Source: Sphaerisporangium rufum
GTDB lineage: Bacteria > Actinomycetota > Actinomycetes > Streptosporangiales > Streptosporangiaceae
NCBI RefSeq assembly: GCF_016863395.1
Contig: NZ_BOOU01000069.1
Location: forward strand, 1-64,000
Direction: 5' to 3'
Length of the DNA stretch: 64,000 nt
Shown: positions 33,442-41,954 of the stretch, in pieces
How positions within the stretch are numbered: position 1 is the first letter of the stretch
How the letters are laid out: every line of letters begins with the position of its first letter
Notes under the pieces: generated by a model
What the model was told of the DNA's origin: nothing
The model's database searches: none
Seen by the model: the letters and a program-made list of their open reading frames with translations, nothing else
Position numbers and translations under genes: made by a program

Positions 33442-34407
33442 TCAGCGGGCGGTGCCCGCCGGAACACCTGCCGTGGCGCTCGCTGGAACGCCTGCCGTGG
33501 CGCCCGCCGTGGCGCCTGCCGTGGCGCGGCGAGCCGGGCCGTCCGGCGGATCCGCCGGGACCGTGCCGCCGCGGCGGGCCAGGGTGAGCCCGGCGAGCAC
33601 GACGATGAAGACCATGCCGTAGATCGTGGTCAGCAGCGACGTCTCGTAGATGTCGGCGGTACGCCACTGGTGGCCGAGCGCGTCGGTCACGATCTTCCGC
33701 TCGCCGGTCACGTAGTCCACGAGGAACGTCGCCGCGGTCGCCGCGTACATCACCAGCGCCTGCACGTCGCCCGCCCGGTCCGGCCCGGACGGCTCCGCCG
33801 ATACCGGCCCGCGGGACCGCAGGTACAGCGCGAACGCCTGCAGGAACAGGTAGGTCGTGAACGACCAGCCGAGGAAGTTGACCAGCGGCACGCCGAAGAA
33901 CCCGCCGCCGTTCTCCCACACCCACATCCGCTGGATGGTCGCGCGGGTGGGGTCCATGGACAGATCCCAGGCGACCATGGCGAAGGAGGCGACGACCGGC
34001 GTCCCGACGGTGACCAGCGGGCCCGAACCGCGCCGGACCCGCCCGACCAGCACGGTGGCGACCGTCCAGGCCAGGTAGCCGATCGCCGCGTACGTCGGCC
34101 CGATCAGCACCGGGACTCCCAGCACCTGCAGGCCCAGCGTGTAGTGGTAGTTCCCGAACGGGAAGCCGGTGTAGACGCTGAGGCTCTCCATCGCGCTGCT
34201 GATCAGCAGGGTGGCCCCGAGGAACACCGCGATCGCGCGCCACCCGTACCGGCGGGACCCGTGCAGCAGGGTGAACGCCGTCTGGGCGAGCAGCAGCAGC
34301 GGGAACGTGACGCCGGGCGCGAGGCCCCTGGTCAGCGAAAGGATCCCCACCAGGCCGGTGAGGACCCACAGGACGGACGGTGCCGATCGGCGTGGGCCGG
34401 CGGTCAT
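33442..34407 (-). CDS. Carotenoid biosynthesis protein (DUF422/CruF-like)
   Basis: A 321-residue membrane protein with about seven hydrophobic segments. It contains FPFGNYHYTLGLQVLGVPVLIGPTYA and VAWDLSMDPTRAT, which I recognise as DUF422, the 1',2'-hydratase/membrane family of carotenoid end-group enzymes. The C-terminal tail is an Ala/Thr/Gly/Val repeat. GGAGG stands seven bases before the ATG at 34407. No other carotenoid genes are nearby, so the substrate is uncertain. Confidence 0.85.
   Translation of the reverse strand: MTAGPRRSAPSVLWVLTGLVGILSLTRGLAPGVTFPLLLLAQTAFTLLHGSRRYGWRAIAVFLGATLLISSAMESLSVYTGFPFGNYHYTLGLQVLGVPVLIGPTYAAIGYLAWTVATVLVGRVRRGSGPLVTVGTPVVASFAMVAWDLSMDPTRATIQRMWVWENGGGFFGVPLVNFLGWSFTTYLFLQAFALYLRSRGPVSAEPSGPDRAGDVQALVMYAATAATFLVDYVTGERKIVTDALGHQWRTADIYETSLLTTIYGMVFIVVLAGLTLARRGGTVPADPPDGPARRATAGATAGATAGVPASATAGVPAGTAR
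33467..33526. repeat. 12-base tandem repeats in the 3' end of the CruF-like gene
   Basis: Units of CCTGCCGTGGCG type occur at 33467, 33491, 33503 and 33515, the last three being contiguous. On the minus strand they encode repeats of Ala-Thr-Ala-Gly in the disordered C-terminal tail. In-frame length variation is expected between strains. Confidence 0.65.
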
Positions 34408-34771
34408 GACCACCTCCATGAGGGACGGAATCGAGGTACCTACCGGACCTCGCTCCGATCCTGTCCGGCCCACCCCCGCCGGGCATCGGGTGTGCGCTGG
34501 ACATCGGCGCTACCACCGGCGCGGGAGCCGGCTGCCGCGGGTGCCGCAGGACCGGTTCGGCTACCACGAACGCGGTAGGCGGGCCACCTGACGGAGGCCG
34601 CCCACCGGACCCGCCGGCCAGGCGAGAGCACCGAGGCGGGCTGCCGGCGGCCGGTCACCTCGACGGTGATGCGTCTGTGCTCTGAGGCGAGTGAGCCGCT
34701 GAACCGGCCCTCGGTGGGCCGTCCCGGCATCCGGGCCCGACCAAAGGCGCCGATGTGGCACGATTCGGTAT
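34408..34771. other. 360-base divergent intergenic region
   Basis: It lies between the CruF-like gene (minus) and the DivIVA-like gene (plus), so it must hold promoters for both. Short frames on both strands lack codon bias. I found no clear operator or hairpin in it. Confidence 0.45.
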
Positions 34772-35521
34772 GTGGTGGTCCTCCTCGCGCTCTCGTTCGC
34801 CGCGCTCGCGGTGCTGTACTGCGTGGTCAAGGTCGCGCAGGGGCACGGCGGCGAGCTGGTGGAGTTCGCCCCCGACGTCCCGGAGCTGCACCTGCCCGAT
34901 CCGAGCCGGCTGACGGCCGTCGACTTCATGGCGCTGCGGCTGCCGATGAGCGTGGTCGGTTACCACACCCAGAGCGTCGACGAGGCGCTGCAGCGGGCGG
35001 CGACCGCCATCGGCGAGCGCGACACGCACATCGCGGTGCTGGAGCAGCGGGTCGCCGAGCTGCTCTCCGGGCGTATGCAGGCCCGGCAGGGCAACTACAT
35101 GAGGCCGTCGTACGCCCCGGAGTCGCCGGGGGCCGAGCCCGAGCCCGGGCCGGCGCCGTGGTTCGCCGAGGCGGCCGGGATGACCGGCCGGCCCGCCGAG
35201 ATCCTCGGCCACCCGGGGGAGGACACCGACCCGACCGGAGCCCCGGGCGCGCGGTTCGACGCGTTCTCCCCGATCGTGGAGTCTCCCCGCGAGAACGGCA
35301 CGGCCGAGGGGACCCCGGCGACCGGAACCGGAGCCGGTTCGGCGGAGCGGGGGCCGGCGGAGGACCCGAAGCCCGGCCGCGCCGCGGCGGAGCCGTCCGG
35401 CCGGACCGCCGAGGAGGCCGACACCCCGGCGGACGGCGTGCCCGCCCTTCCCAAGCGTCCGAAGGCCGGCGGGGACCGGGCCGGTGACCCGCCGCCCGCC
35501 GGTGTCCGGGACCGGCGGTGA
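34772..35521 (+). CDS. DivIVA-like membrane protein
   Basis: A 249-residue protein: one N-terminal membrane helix (VVLLALSFAALAVLYCVV), then FMALRLPMSVVGYHTQSVDEALQRAATAI, which matches the short DivIVA N-domain motif (RxxxxGYxxxxVDxxL), a coiled-coil segment, and a 130-residue acidic/Pro-rich disordered tail. DivIVA-type domains recognise curved membranes at poles and septa. Its stop overlaps the start of tag by four bases, so the pair is co-translated. GTG start. Confidence 0.82.
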   Translation: MVVLLALSFAALAVLYCVVKVAQGHGGELVEFAPDVPELHLPDPSRLTAVDFMALRLPMSVVGYHTQSVDEALQRAATAIGERDTHIAVLEQRVAELLSGRMQARQGNYMRPSYAPESPGAEPEPGPAPWFAEAAGMTGRPAEILGHPGEDTDPTGAPGARFDAFSPIVESPRENGTAEGTPATGTGAGSAERGPAEDPKPGRAAAEPSGRTAEEADTPADGVPALPKRPKAGGDRAGDPPPAGVRDRR

Positions 35522-36066
35522 CCGTCGAGCTCGTCCGGTGCGGCTGGGTCACCTCCGCCCCGGACTACATCCGCTACCACGACGAGGAGTGGGGCCGCCC
35601 GGTCCGCGGTGACGACCAGGTCTTCGAGCGGCTGACGCTGGAGGCGTTCCAGTCCGGGCTGTCCTGGCTGACGATCCTCCGCAAGCGCGACAACTTCCGG
35701 GCCGCCTTCGCCGGGTTCGCCATCGAGAAGGTCGCCGCCTTCGGGCCGGCCGACGTCGAGCGACTGATGGCCGACGCCGGCGTCGTCCGCAACCGGGCCA
35801 AGATCGAGGCGGCCGTCGCCAACGCCCGGGCCGCCGCCGGGGTGCCCGGCGGCATCTCCGACCTGGTCTGGCGGTACGCCGACCCCGCGTCCCCGGTACC
35901 GGCCTCGCTCGCCGACGTGCCCGCCATCACGCCGGCCTCCCGGGCGCTGGCCAAGGAGCTGAAGAAGCACGGCTTCCGCTTCGTCGGCCCCACCACCGCC
36001 TACGCCATGATGCAGGCCATCGGCCTGGTCAACGACCACCTCGCCACCTGCTGGACCCGCGGCTGA
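35518..36066 (+). CDS. tag: DNA-3-methyladenine glycosylase I
   Basis: A 182-residue base-excision glycosylase removing 3-methyladenine from alkylated DNA. The zinc ligands are Cys in RCGWVTS, the His in YIRYHDEEWG, and the His and Cys of NDHLATCW. The helix-hairpin-helix region contains FQSGLSWLTILRKRDNFRAAF. The GTG start overlaps the end of the DivIVA-like gene. Confidence 0.93.
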   Translation: MTVELVRCGWVTSAPDYIRYHDEEWGRPVRGDDQVFERLTLEAFQSGLSWLTILRKRDNFRAAFAGFAIEKVAAFGPADVERLMADAGVVRNRAKIEAAVANARAAAGVPGGISDLVWRYADPASPVPASLADVPAITPASRALAKELKKHGFRFVGPTTAYAMMQAIGLVNDHLATCWTRG

Positions 36067-36128
36067 TCCCGGCCGCCGCCGGCGCGGCCGCCTCGACCGG
36101 CCGTCGCGACCGTCGCGGGCCCCCCTGA

Positions 36129-36857
36129 TCAGCCGCCCGGTACGGGCGACGGCGGGTGCACCGGAACGGGGTCGATCAACCTGCCGGCCAGCGCGGTCAC
36201 CTCGGCCTCGGCGGCGGCCAGCGAACCCGCCGCCGCCGGCCGGAGCGCGGCCAGCTGCGGGATGAAATCGGCCACGGTCAGCTCGGCGGCGACGAAGAAG
36301 AGGTTCTCCTCGCGCACGCCATGTTCGGTGAAGTAGGTCCGCAGGTACGGGGTCTGGAAATCCCAGCCCTCCCGGGGAGTGCCCGGTCCGTAGGCGCCGC
36401 CACGTGCCATGATCACAACGACCTTCGTGTCGTGCAGCGGCCTCTGCGCCGAACCGGGGCCGCCGAACGCCCCGGGGAAGGTCATCCGGTCGATCCACGC
36501 CTTCAGCGCGGCCGGAATCGAGAAGTTGTACATCGGGGCGCCGATCAGCACGACGTCGGCCGATCTCATTTCGCTGATCAGCGGCTCGGTCAGCTCCCAT
36601 TCCCGCCGCTCGGCCGGGCTCTCGATCAGCTCGGGCACCCGGTCGAGCGGCAGCAGCCCGTGCCGCTCCACCCGCCGGCCCAGTTCGGCGAACGCGGTGG
36701 TCAGCGGCGGTACCGGGGCGGCGGCCAGGTCCCGGTACCGGTGAGCGGCCGGGCCGTGCCGGTCGCGCCAGGCGGCGGCGAACGACGCGGTCAGCCGCCT
36801 GGTGATCGACTCGTCGGAAGTATTGGCAGCGGAGTCCACATGCAGCAGGGACGCCAT
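36129..36857 (-). CDS. FMN-dependent NADH-azoreductase
   Basis: A 242-residue flavodoxin-fold reductase. HVDSAANTSDESITRRLT binds the FMN phosphate, and APMYNFSIPAALKAWIDRM is the conserved FMN-binding loop of the AzoR family. It reduces azo dyes and quinones with NAD(P)H and is often linked to thiol or quinone stress. AGGAGA precedes the ATG. It is divergent from the ECF sigma factor gene, and each carries an ECF41-like promoter in the 75-base space between. Confidence 0.9.
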   Translation of the reverse strand: MASLLHVDSAANTSDESITRRLTASFAAAWRDRHGPAAHRYRDLAAAPVPPLTTAFAELGRRVERHGLLPLDRVPELIESPAERREWELTEPLISEMRSADVVLIGAPMYNFSIPAALKAWIDRMTFPGAFGGPGSAQRPLHDTKVVVIMARGGAYGPGTPREGWDFQTPYLRTYFTEHGVREENLFFVAAELTVADFIPQLAALRPAAAGSLAAAEAEVTALAGRLIDPVPVHPPSPVPGG

Positions 36858-36868
36858 CGGTCTTCTCC

Positions 36869-36895
36869 TGTCACCTCGGGTACGTCGGATACGTC
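36869..36895 (+). promoter_or_regulatory. ECF41-like promoter toward the ECF sigma gene
   Basis: TGTCAC at 36869-36874 and CGTC at 36892-36895 are separated by 17 bases. Both boxes match the promoter consensus recalled for ECF41 sigma factors (TGTCACA and CGTC). It would start transcription about 30 bases before the GTG at 36933, consistent with autoregulation. Confidence 0.55.
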
Positions 36896-36904
36896 ATAGG
36901 AGGC

Positions 36905-36931
36905 GACGGGGCGAAGCACGGAAAGGTGACC
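36905..36931 (-). promoter_or_regulatory. ECF41-like promoter toward the azoreductase gene
   Basis: On the minus strand GGTCAC (36931-36926) and CGTC (36908-36905) are separated by 17 bases, the mirror of the plus-strand promoter. It would start about 40 bases before the azoreductase ATG at 36857. The two -10 boxes are only ten bases apart, so the promoters must compete or be coupled. Confidence 0.5.
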
Positions 36932-36932
36932 G

Positions 36933-37811
36933 GTGGACGACCAGGACGGGCTGGCCGAACGGTTCGAGGCGCAGCGCGGGCAGCTGCGTGCCCTCGCGCA
37001 CCGGATGCTCGGCTCGCCGGGCGAGGCCGAGGACGCGGTGCAGGAGGCGTGGTTCCGGCTGCGCCGGACCGACGCCGGCCAGGTGGACAACCTGGCCGGC
37101 TGGCTGCGGACCGTGGTGAGCCGCATCTGCCTCGACCTGCTCCGGGCCCGCGGCTCGCGGCCGGAGGATCCCACCGAGCAGCAGGTACTGGACGAGATCT
37201 CCGCTCCCGGCCGGGGGACCCGTCCGGAGGACGCGGCGGTGCTCGCCGACTCGGTCGGGAACGCGCTCCTGGTGGTCCTGGACCGGCTCGCCCCCGCCGA
37301 ACGGGTCGCGTTCGTGCTGCACGACATGTTCGCGGTGCCGTTCGACCAGATCGCGCCAATCGTGGCGCGGACGCCGGTCACCACGAAGAAGCTGGCCAGC
37401 CGGGCCCGCCGGAAGGTCCAGGGCACCCCGCGGGTCCCGGCGGCCGAGCTGGCCCGGCACCGGCGGGTCGTGTCCGCGTTCCTCGCCGCCGCGCGGGCCG
37501 GCGACCTGGCCGGGGTCCTCGCCGTGCTGGCTCCGGACGTGGTCCGGCGCGTCGATCCGGCCGCCCTGCCGGCGGGCGCGGCCGCCGAACTCCGCGGCGC
37601 GCGGGCGGTGGCGGAGGGGGCGCTGGCCATGGTCGCCAGGGCGCGGGTCACCGACCTCGTCCTGGTGAACGGCGCCGTCGGCGTCGTGGTGGCGCCGCGC
37701 GGCCGGCTGTTCCTCGCGGTCACCTTCGTGATCGAGGACGACCGGATCGCCGGGTACGAGGTGGTGGCCGACCCCGCGCGGCTGCGCGGGCTGGACCTCG
37801 CCGTGCTCTAG
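36933..37811 (+). CDS. ECF sigma factor with SnoaL-like C-terminal domain (ECF41/SigJ type)
   Basis: A 292-residue group 4 sigma factor. Residues 10-85 are region 2 (AHRMLGSPGEAEDAVQEAWFRL), about 110-165 region 4 (LDRLAPAERVAFVLHDMF to KKLASRARRKV), and the last 120 residues (VVSAFLAAARAGDLAGVLAVLAPDV) form a SnoaL-like domain that in ECF41 factors controls activity. The DGGGK and WLPEP motifs of classic ECF41 proteins are not visible. Its stop codon shares CTAG with the convergent VOC gene. No anti-sigma gene is adjacent. Confidence 0.9.
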   Translation: MDDQDGLAERFEAQRGQLRALAHRMLGSPGEAEDAVQEAWFRLRRTDAGQVDNLAGWLRTVVSRICLDLLRARGSRPEDPTEQQVLDEISAPGRGTRPEDAAVLADSVGNALLVVLDRLAPAERVAFVLHDMFAVPFDQIAPIVARTPVTTKKLASRARRKVQGTPRVPAAELARHRRVVSAFLAAARAGDLAGVLAVLAPDVVRRVDPAALPAGAAAELRGARAVAEGALAMVARARVTDLVLVNGAVGVVVAPRGRLFLAVTFVIEDDRIAGYEVVADPARLRGLDLAVL

Positions 37812-38197
37812 CCGTCCCAGCGCCGCGCGTTCTGGTCGTTCAGCGTGCCCGGAGGCTGCGGGATCACGCAGAAGGGCAGCCCGGCGGGGTCCTCCATCAC
37901 CTGCCAGTGGTCGTGCACCAGCCGCAGCCGCCGGGCGCCGAGCGCCTCCAGCCGCGCGGTCTCCGCCGCCAGATCGTCGGTGTGGATGTCGAGGTGGACC
38001 CGGGCGGGCCCGCTGCCGAGCCGCTGGACGAGCAGGGCGAACGCCTCCCCGGGCAGGTGGGCGCCGTGGTACTCCGGATACCGCTCGAACGGGACCAGCT
38101 CCTGCCCGGTCGCCCCCTGCCAGAATGCGAGTTCCTTGTCGTGGTCGGCCTCCGGCACGTCGATCACGGCCTTGTAAATCCTGCTGTAGTGCGCCAT
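37808..38197 (-). CDS. VOC-family (glyoxalase-like) protein
   Basis: A 129-residue vicinal-oxygen-chelate-fold protein with one long beta-alpha-beta-beta-beta unit: KAVIDVPEADHDKELAFWQGATGQEL, then HLDIHTDDLAAETARLEALGARRL and WQVMEDPAGLPFCVIPQP. This is the GyrI/glyoxalase-bleomycin-like group, of unknown substrate. It converges on the ECF factor gene, with the two stop codons sharing CTAG at 37808-37811. Confidence 0.87.
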   Translation of the reverse strand: MAHYSRIYKAVIDVPEADHDKELAFWQGATGQELVPFERYPEYHGAHLPGEAFALLVQRLGSGPARVHLDIHTDDLAAETARLEALGARRLRLVHDHWQVMEDPAGLPFCVIPQPPGTLNDQNARRWDG

Positions 38198-38431
38198 CCC
38201 CCCATCCTTCCGCCACCGGGGTTCGCCGGACGCTCGTCAGGTGAACCCCGGTGGGCGGCGGCGCCGCCGGCTGGCGACGCCTGAGCCGGGACATCCGTCC
38301 TGACCGCTGGCCGCCGGGAGTGGTTCGGCACCCCTACACGCGTGACCCTGTCGAGAAAAGTCGGAGATTTCCGTACCGACGTGCCGACGTGCCGACGCGA
38401 GGGAGCGGCCAACGTGCCAGGAGAAATCACG

Positions 38432-39001
38432 TCAAGCCGTAACTCGCGTGGGCCGGTACCTCAGGGCGACCGCCCCCGACCGGAACTCACGGCGGTCCAC
38501 GGGCTCGAGCTGGATGCGCTCGCGCAGACCGGCGAGCAACGTCGGCCCGTGCCCGGCAAGGAGCGGCTGCACCAGGAACTCGTACTCGTCGATCAGTCCC
38601 AGATCCGCCAACGCCAGGGGGAGCGTCACGCCACCCACCCACAGGCCCTCGCCTGACTCCTGCTTGAGCCGCTGAACCGCTTGCCCGACGTCGCCTCGCA
38701 CCAGCTCGGCGTTCCAATCGGCCGCGCTCAGCGTGCTCGACACGACGTACTTCTTCGCCCGGTCGATGGTCTCGGCGAACGGGATCTGCCAGTCAGCCAT
38801 CCAGTCAGGCCACGTGCCCGTGGCCGGCTTCCGCCACGCCGACTCCATCATCTCGTAGGTCACCCGGCCGAACAGCAGGGCATCGGCTCGCCCCATCTCA
38901 GCGGTCCAGTAACGCATCGACTCCTCGTCCGGGGCGAGCCCTGCCTCGTGATGGCAGCAGCCGTCGAGCGTGACGTTGATCGAGTATCGGAGTGGTCTCA
39001 T
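38432..39001 (-). CDS. Dihydrofolate reductase-like (RibD C-terminal) protein
   Basis: A 189-residue member of the YwjB/RibD-C family. MRPLRYSINVTLDGCCHHEAG is the usual start, with DALLFGRVTYEMM and LWVGGVTLPLALADLGLIDEYEFLVQPLLAGHG in the NADPH-binding core. It is probably an NADPH-dependent reductase of unknown substrate. A perfect 9-2-9 palindrome lies 40 bases upstream, so it is likely under a dimeric repressor encoded elsewhere. The 230 bases downstream hold a short CGACGTGC tandem near 38374 and nothing else clear. Confidence 0.87.
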   Translation of the reverse strand: MRPLRYSINVTLDGCCHHEAGLAPDEESMRYWTAEMGRADALLFGRVTYEMMESAWRKPATGTWPDWMADWQIPFAETIDRAKKYVVSSTLSAADWNAELVRGDVGQAVQRLKQESGEGLWVGGVTLPLALADLGLIDEYEFLVQPLLAGHGPTLLAGLRERIQLEPVDRREFRSGAVALRYRPTRVTA

Positions 39002-39040
39002 CTTGTCGCTCTCCCTTGATGCGCGCAGCGCGTTTTCACC

Positions 39041-39060
39041 AGCCGTCTACATAGACGGCT
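39041..39060. promoter_or_regulatory. Palindromic operator of the DHFR-like gene
   Basis: AGCCGTCTACATAGACGGCT is a perfect 9-2-9 palindrome centred 50 bases upstream of the start at 39001, where a promoter should be. The TCTA-TAGA core is typical of dimeric TetR/PadR/MarR-type sites. No regulator gene is adjacent. Confidence 0.55.
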
Positions 39061-39266
39061 GTCGCCGCGATTTCTAATCGGCGCCCGATCGCGGCGCTCC
39101 GTCCCACCCAGCGGGCGGCCCCCTTCCGGTCCTGCGCCGGACCGTGGGGAAGAGCCGCGCAGGGCGCCGCTGCCGATCCGATCGATCACCTCCGCCCTGA
39201 AGCCGGCGTCCGGGCGGAGATCGGAGAGCGGCGCCGCTGGTGACCGCACTTCGGGCAGGCGCCGGT

Positions 39267-39689
39267 TCATGAGCGCGCCTCGAACCAGATCGTGCGGCCC
39301 CGGTCGTGGGAGCGCCATCCCCAAGCTGTGGACAACTCCCGGACCAGCCACAGACCGCGACCGCTCTCGCCGAGCGGGTCCACCCGCTCCGGGATCACTG
39401 GCAGATCAACAGGGGACCCCTCGTCGGTCACCTCGACGCGGACCGTTCCTCCGTCGTCGTGCACCCGGATGTGCACCATGCCGCCCGGCCGGTGGCCCGA
39501 CCGCGAGTGGCGGACGGCGTTGGTGAAGACCTCGCTCACCAGCGTCTCGACGTCGTCCAGCAGTTCGTCGTCCAGCACCCGCCCGCCGGCCTGGCGCAGC
39601 ACCGAACGCACGTACGCCCGGGCCACGTGGACCGAACCGTCGAGGCCCGGCAGATCGACCTTGCCGAGAAGGGCGCCCATGGTTCGCAC
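39267..39689 (-). CDS. ATP-binding protein of the anti-sigma kinase (HATPase) type
   Basis: A 140-residue stand-alone GHKL domain. The N box is ETLVSEVFTNAVRHS, the G1 box VEVTDEGSP and the G2 box GESGRGLWLVREL, with no sensor or phospho-acceptor domain. Such RsbW-like proteins are numerous in actinobacteria and regulate sigma factors or development. I chose the GTG at 39689, which has AGGAGG at seven bases. It is divergent from the XRE/DUF397 pair, the arrangement known from WhiJ-like loci. The 280-base spacer at 39690-39968 is AT-richer than its surroundings and holds promoters for both sides. Confidence 0.87.
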   Translation of the reverse strand: MRTMGALLGKVDLPGLDGSVHVARAYVRSVLRQAGGRVLDDELLDDVETLVSEVFTNAVRHSRSGHRPGGMVHIRVHDDGGTVRVEVTDEGSPVDLPVIPERVDPLGESGRGLWLVRELSTAWGWRSHDRGRTIWFEARS

Positions 39690-39968
39690 CGCCTTACCTC
39701 CTGGATTTCCGCGAGCCGCTTTATTTCGGTGTTCTCACCCGCCTGACGGCCGGTAGGAATTGTGACCCCAGGATCATCGGGGAAATGTCCAATAGTCGTC
39801 ATTCGTGCATTGAGAACCGCTTGCCGGCTCTCTTAGATTGCCGGAAGATGTATCGCGGCGAGCATTAACGCGGTGGACGATCCCGGCACGAAAACCCCCG
39901 AGTTCCGGGGCTGGATGTGAGAAATCTGTAAGCGATTGTCAGTACGACGAAGATGGGCGAGGTGGGGA

Positions 39969-40796
39969 ATGGGCAATGATCTCGATCCGCGGTTGACGCC
40001 GGTCCAGCGCTTCGGCAGAGAGCTGGGCCGGGTGCGAAGGGATGCCGGGCTGACCCAGGCCGTGCTCGGCAAGCGACTCGGCTGCTCTTCCTCGCTCGTC
40101 GCCCATATCGAGGTGGGCGACCGCCGGCCCCGGCCCGAGCTCGCCGCCCGCTGCGACGAGGTGTTCGGCACCGGCGACCTCTTCACCCGGCTCTACCGGA
40201 ACCTGACCTCACCCGCCGGGCCGGACTGGTACCTCCGCTGGAGCGACGAGATCGAGCCGCGGGCCCGCACGCTGCGCAGCTGGGACCCGCTGCTGATCCC
40301 CGGTCTGCTCCAGACGGAGGACTACGCGCGGGCCGTCTTCCGCGGCGGCCTGGCCACCTCGGAGCGCGAGATCGAGGACGGGGTGAACGCCCGGATGCGG
40401 CGGAAGCCGGTACTGGAGCGCGACAGACCGCCCGCACTGTGGGTCCTGCTGGACGCCGGGGTGCTGCACCGCCTGGTCGGCAGCCCCGAGGTGATGCACC
40501 AGCAACTCGACCACCTCGCGACCATGGCCACCCGCCAGCACGTAAAGGTGCAGATCGTCCCGGAGGGCGTTCTTTGTACGGCCGGATGGATGTCGGGTTT
40601 TGTTATCGCCGAATTGCCCGACGCGCCCACAGCGGTATCCGTTGAATCGTCCGGCCGGGGAGAGGTGTCGGCCGAACATGATTTCGTCTCGATGATCTGG
40701 GATCGGTATGACAGGATAAGAGCGGACGCGTGCCCATCCGGGCAATCGCTCGACATCATCAAGGAGGCCCAAGAGCAATGGAAGCAACAGATCTGA
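39969..40796 (+). CDS. XRE-family regulator with DUF5753 (WhiJ/BldB-associated type)
   Basis: A 275-residue regulator. Residues 15-70 form the helix-turn-helix (ELGRVRRDAGLTQAVLGKRLGCSSSLVAHIEVGDRRP). The rest is DUF5753 (EIEPRARTLRSWDPLLIPGLLQTEDYARAVF to the C-terminus), which senses an unknown signal. The ATG at 39969 has GAGGTGGGG in front. It overlaps the DUF397 gene by 19 bases and is divergent from the ATPase gene, giving a three-gene development-type regulatory locus as in Streptomyces whiJ. Confidence 0.92.
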   Translation: MGNDLDPRLTPVQRFGRELGRVRRDAGLTQAVLGKRLGCSSSLVAHIEVGDRRPRPELAARCDEVFGTGDLFTRLYRNLTSPAGPDWYLRWSDEIEPRARTLRSWDPLLIPGLLQTEDYARAVFRGGLATSEREIEDGVNARMRRKPVLERDRPPALWVLLDAGVLHRLVGSPEVMHQQLDHLATMATRQHVKVQIVPEGVLCTAGWMSGFVIAELPDAPTAVSVESSGRGEVSAEHDFVSMIWDRYDRIRADACPSGQSLDIIKEAQEQWKQQI

Positions 40797-41002
40797 CCGG
40801 CACGGACCTATCGCACGCCGCGTGGAAGAAGAGCTCGCGTAGTGGTGACAGCGGCGGGAACTGTGTCGAGGTCGCTTCGAACCTCCCCGGGGTCGTCGGG
40901 GTGCGGGACAGCAAGCGGCCGGCCGTTCCGGCGCTGATCTTCACCCCCGGCGCGTGGTCGATGTTCTTGGGCGGCGTCAAGGGCGGCGACTTCGACCACT
41001 GA
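40778..41002 (+). CDS. DUF397 small protein
   Basis: A 74-residue protein with the DUF397 pattern WKKSSRSGDSGGNCVEVA and GVRDSKRP, ending in FTPGAWSMFLGGVKGGDFD. DUF397 proteins are thought to act as partners or inhibitors of the adjacent XRE/DUF5753 regulator. The ATG has AAGGAGG at ten bases, inside the end of the regulator gene. Confidence 0.92.
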   Translation: MEATDLTGTDLSHAAWKKSSRSGDSGGNCVEVASNLPGVVGVRDSKRPAVPALIFTPGAWSMFLGGVKGGDFDH

Positions 41003-41022
41003 GGTCGATGTGCCGTCCGATG

Positions 41023-41943
41023 TCACCGGCCGGCAGCGTCGTTACCGGCCGAATCGGCACCTGCTTCATCGTCGATGAACCGCAGCACGCGGGCGTTGAC
41101 CGCTTCCGGCGCCTCCAGCGGAAGCCCGTGGCCGATGCCCGGCAGGATCTCGGCGCGGGCCCCCGAGATGAAGGTGCTCGCGTGCCTTAGCGCCTTGCGC
41201 GGGGTGACCAGGATGCTGCGCCCGGAGATCAGGACGAGCGCGGGCAGGCGGATCGAGCGCAACTCCTCATCGGTGAACGGCCTGGCCCCCGGGCGGGAGG
41301 ACGGGCGGAACGTCCGCGTGCTCAGCATGATCGGGGCCATCAGCCGGGCCGGGGCGATCAGCGCGTGGTTGGCCAGCACTCGCGCGAACCAGGGCCGGAA
41401 CCGGCGCGGGAAGAGCATCGCGACCAGGCCGCCGAGCGTGGCGGCCAGGAAGCGGGGCGGGACCTTCTGCAGGCCGCCGGGGTCGAGCAGGGTGACCGAG
41501 GCCAGGCGTTCGGCGCCGTACACGGCCTGGTTGAGCGTCAGCCAGCCACCGTAGGACACGCCGACCAGGTGCACGCGTTCCAGGCCGAGCCCGGCGAGCA
41601 CCTCGTTCACCCAGGCGGCATTGTCCTGGGAGTCCTTGGCCACGGTGTGCTGGACGCTGCGACCGGGGTCGTCGATGGTGTCGATGGCGTAGACGGGGTG
41701 GCGCTCGCCGAACGCCTCGACCTGCGGGAACCAGTTGGAGGAGTTCGCGCCGTGTCCGTGCAGCAGCACGATGGGCTCTCCTCGCTCGGCTCCGGTGCGA
41801 TGGACGTGCACGACGCCGAAGCGGGTCTCGACGTCGTACTCCTCCCGGGGCATGGGCCACATGCCCATGGCCTCCTCGTAAGCCTGGAGGAACCGGGTTC
41901 TCGCCTCTTCGCTGACGAAGCGGCCGACAGCGGTCCTGGTCAT
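41023..41943 (-). CDS. Alpha/beta hydrolase
   Basis: A 306-residue hydrolase. The oxyanion-hole motif is VLLHGHGANSSNW, the nucleophile Ser is in GVSYGGW, and the late His is in GIGHGLPLE. The acid is not certain. A lipase, esterase or haloperoxidase-like role is possible. It is divergent from the TetR gene and the 34-base operator between them begins 12 bases before its start codon, so the TetR protein very probably controls it. Confidence 0.88.
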   Translation of the reverse strand: MTRTAVGRFVSEEARTRFLQAYEEAMGMWPMPREEYDVETRFGVVHVHRTGAERGEPIVLLHGHGANSSNWFPQVEAFGERHPVYAIDTIDDPGRSVQHTVAKDSQDNAAWVNEVLAGLGLERVHLVGVSYGGWLTLNQAVYGAERLASVTLLDPGGLQKVPPRFLAATLGGLVAMLFPRRFRPWFARVLANHALIAPARLMAPIMLSTRTFRPSSRPGARPFTDEELRSIRLPALVLISGRSILVTPRKALRHASTFISGARAEILPGIGHGLPLEAPEAVNARVLRFIDDEAGADSAGNDAAGR

Positions 41944-41954
41944 CGCGTCCTCCT

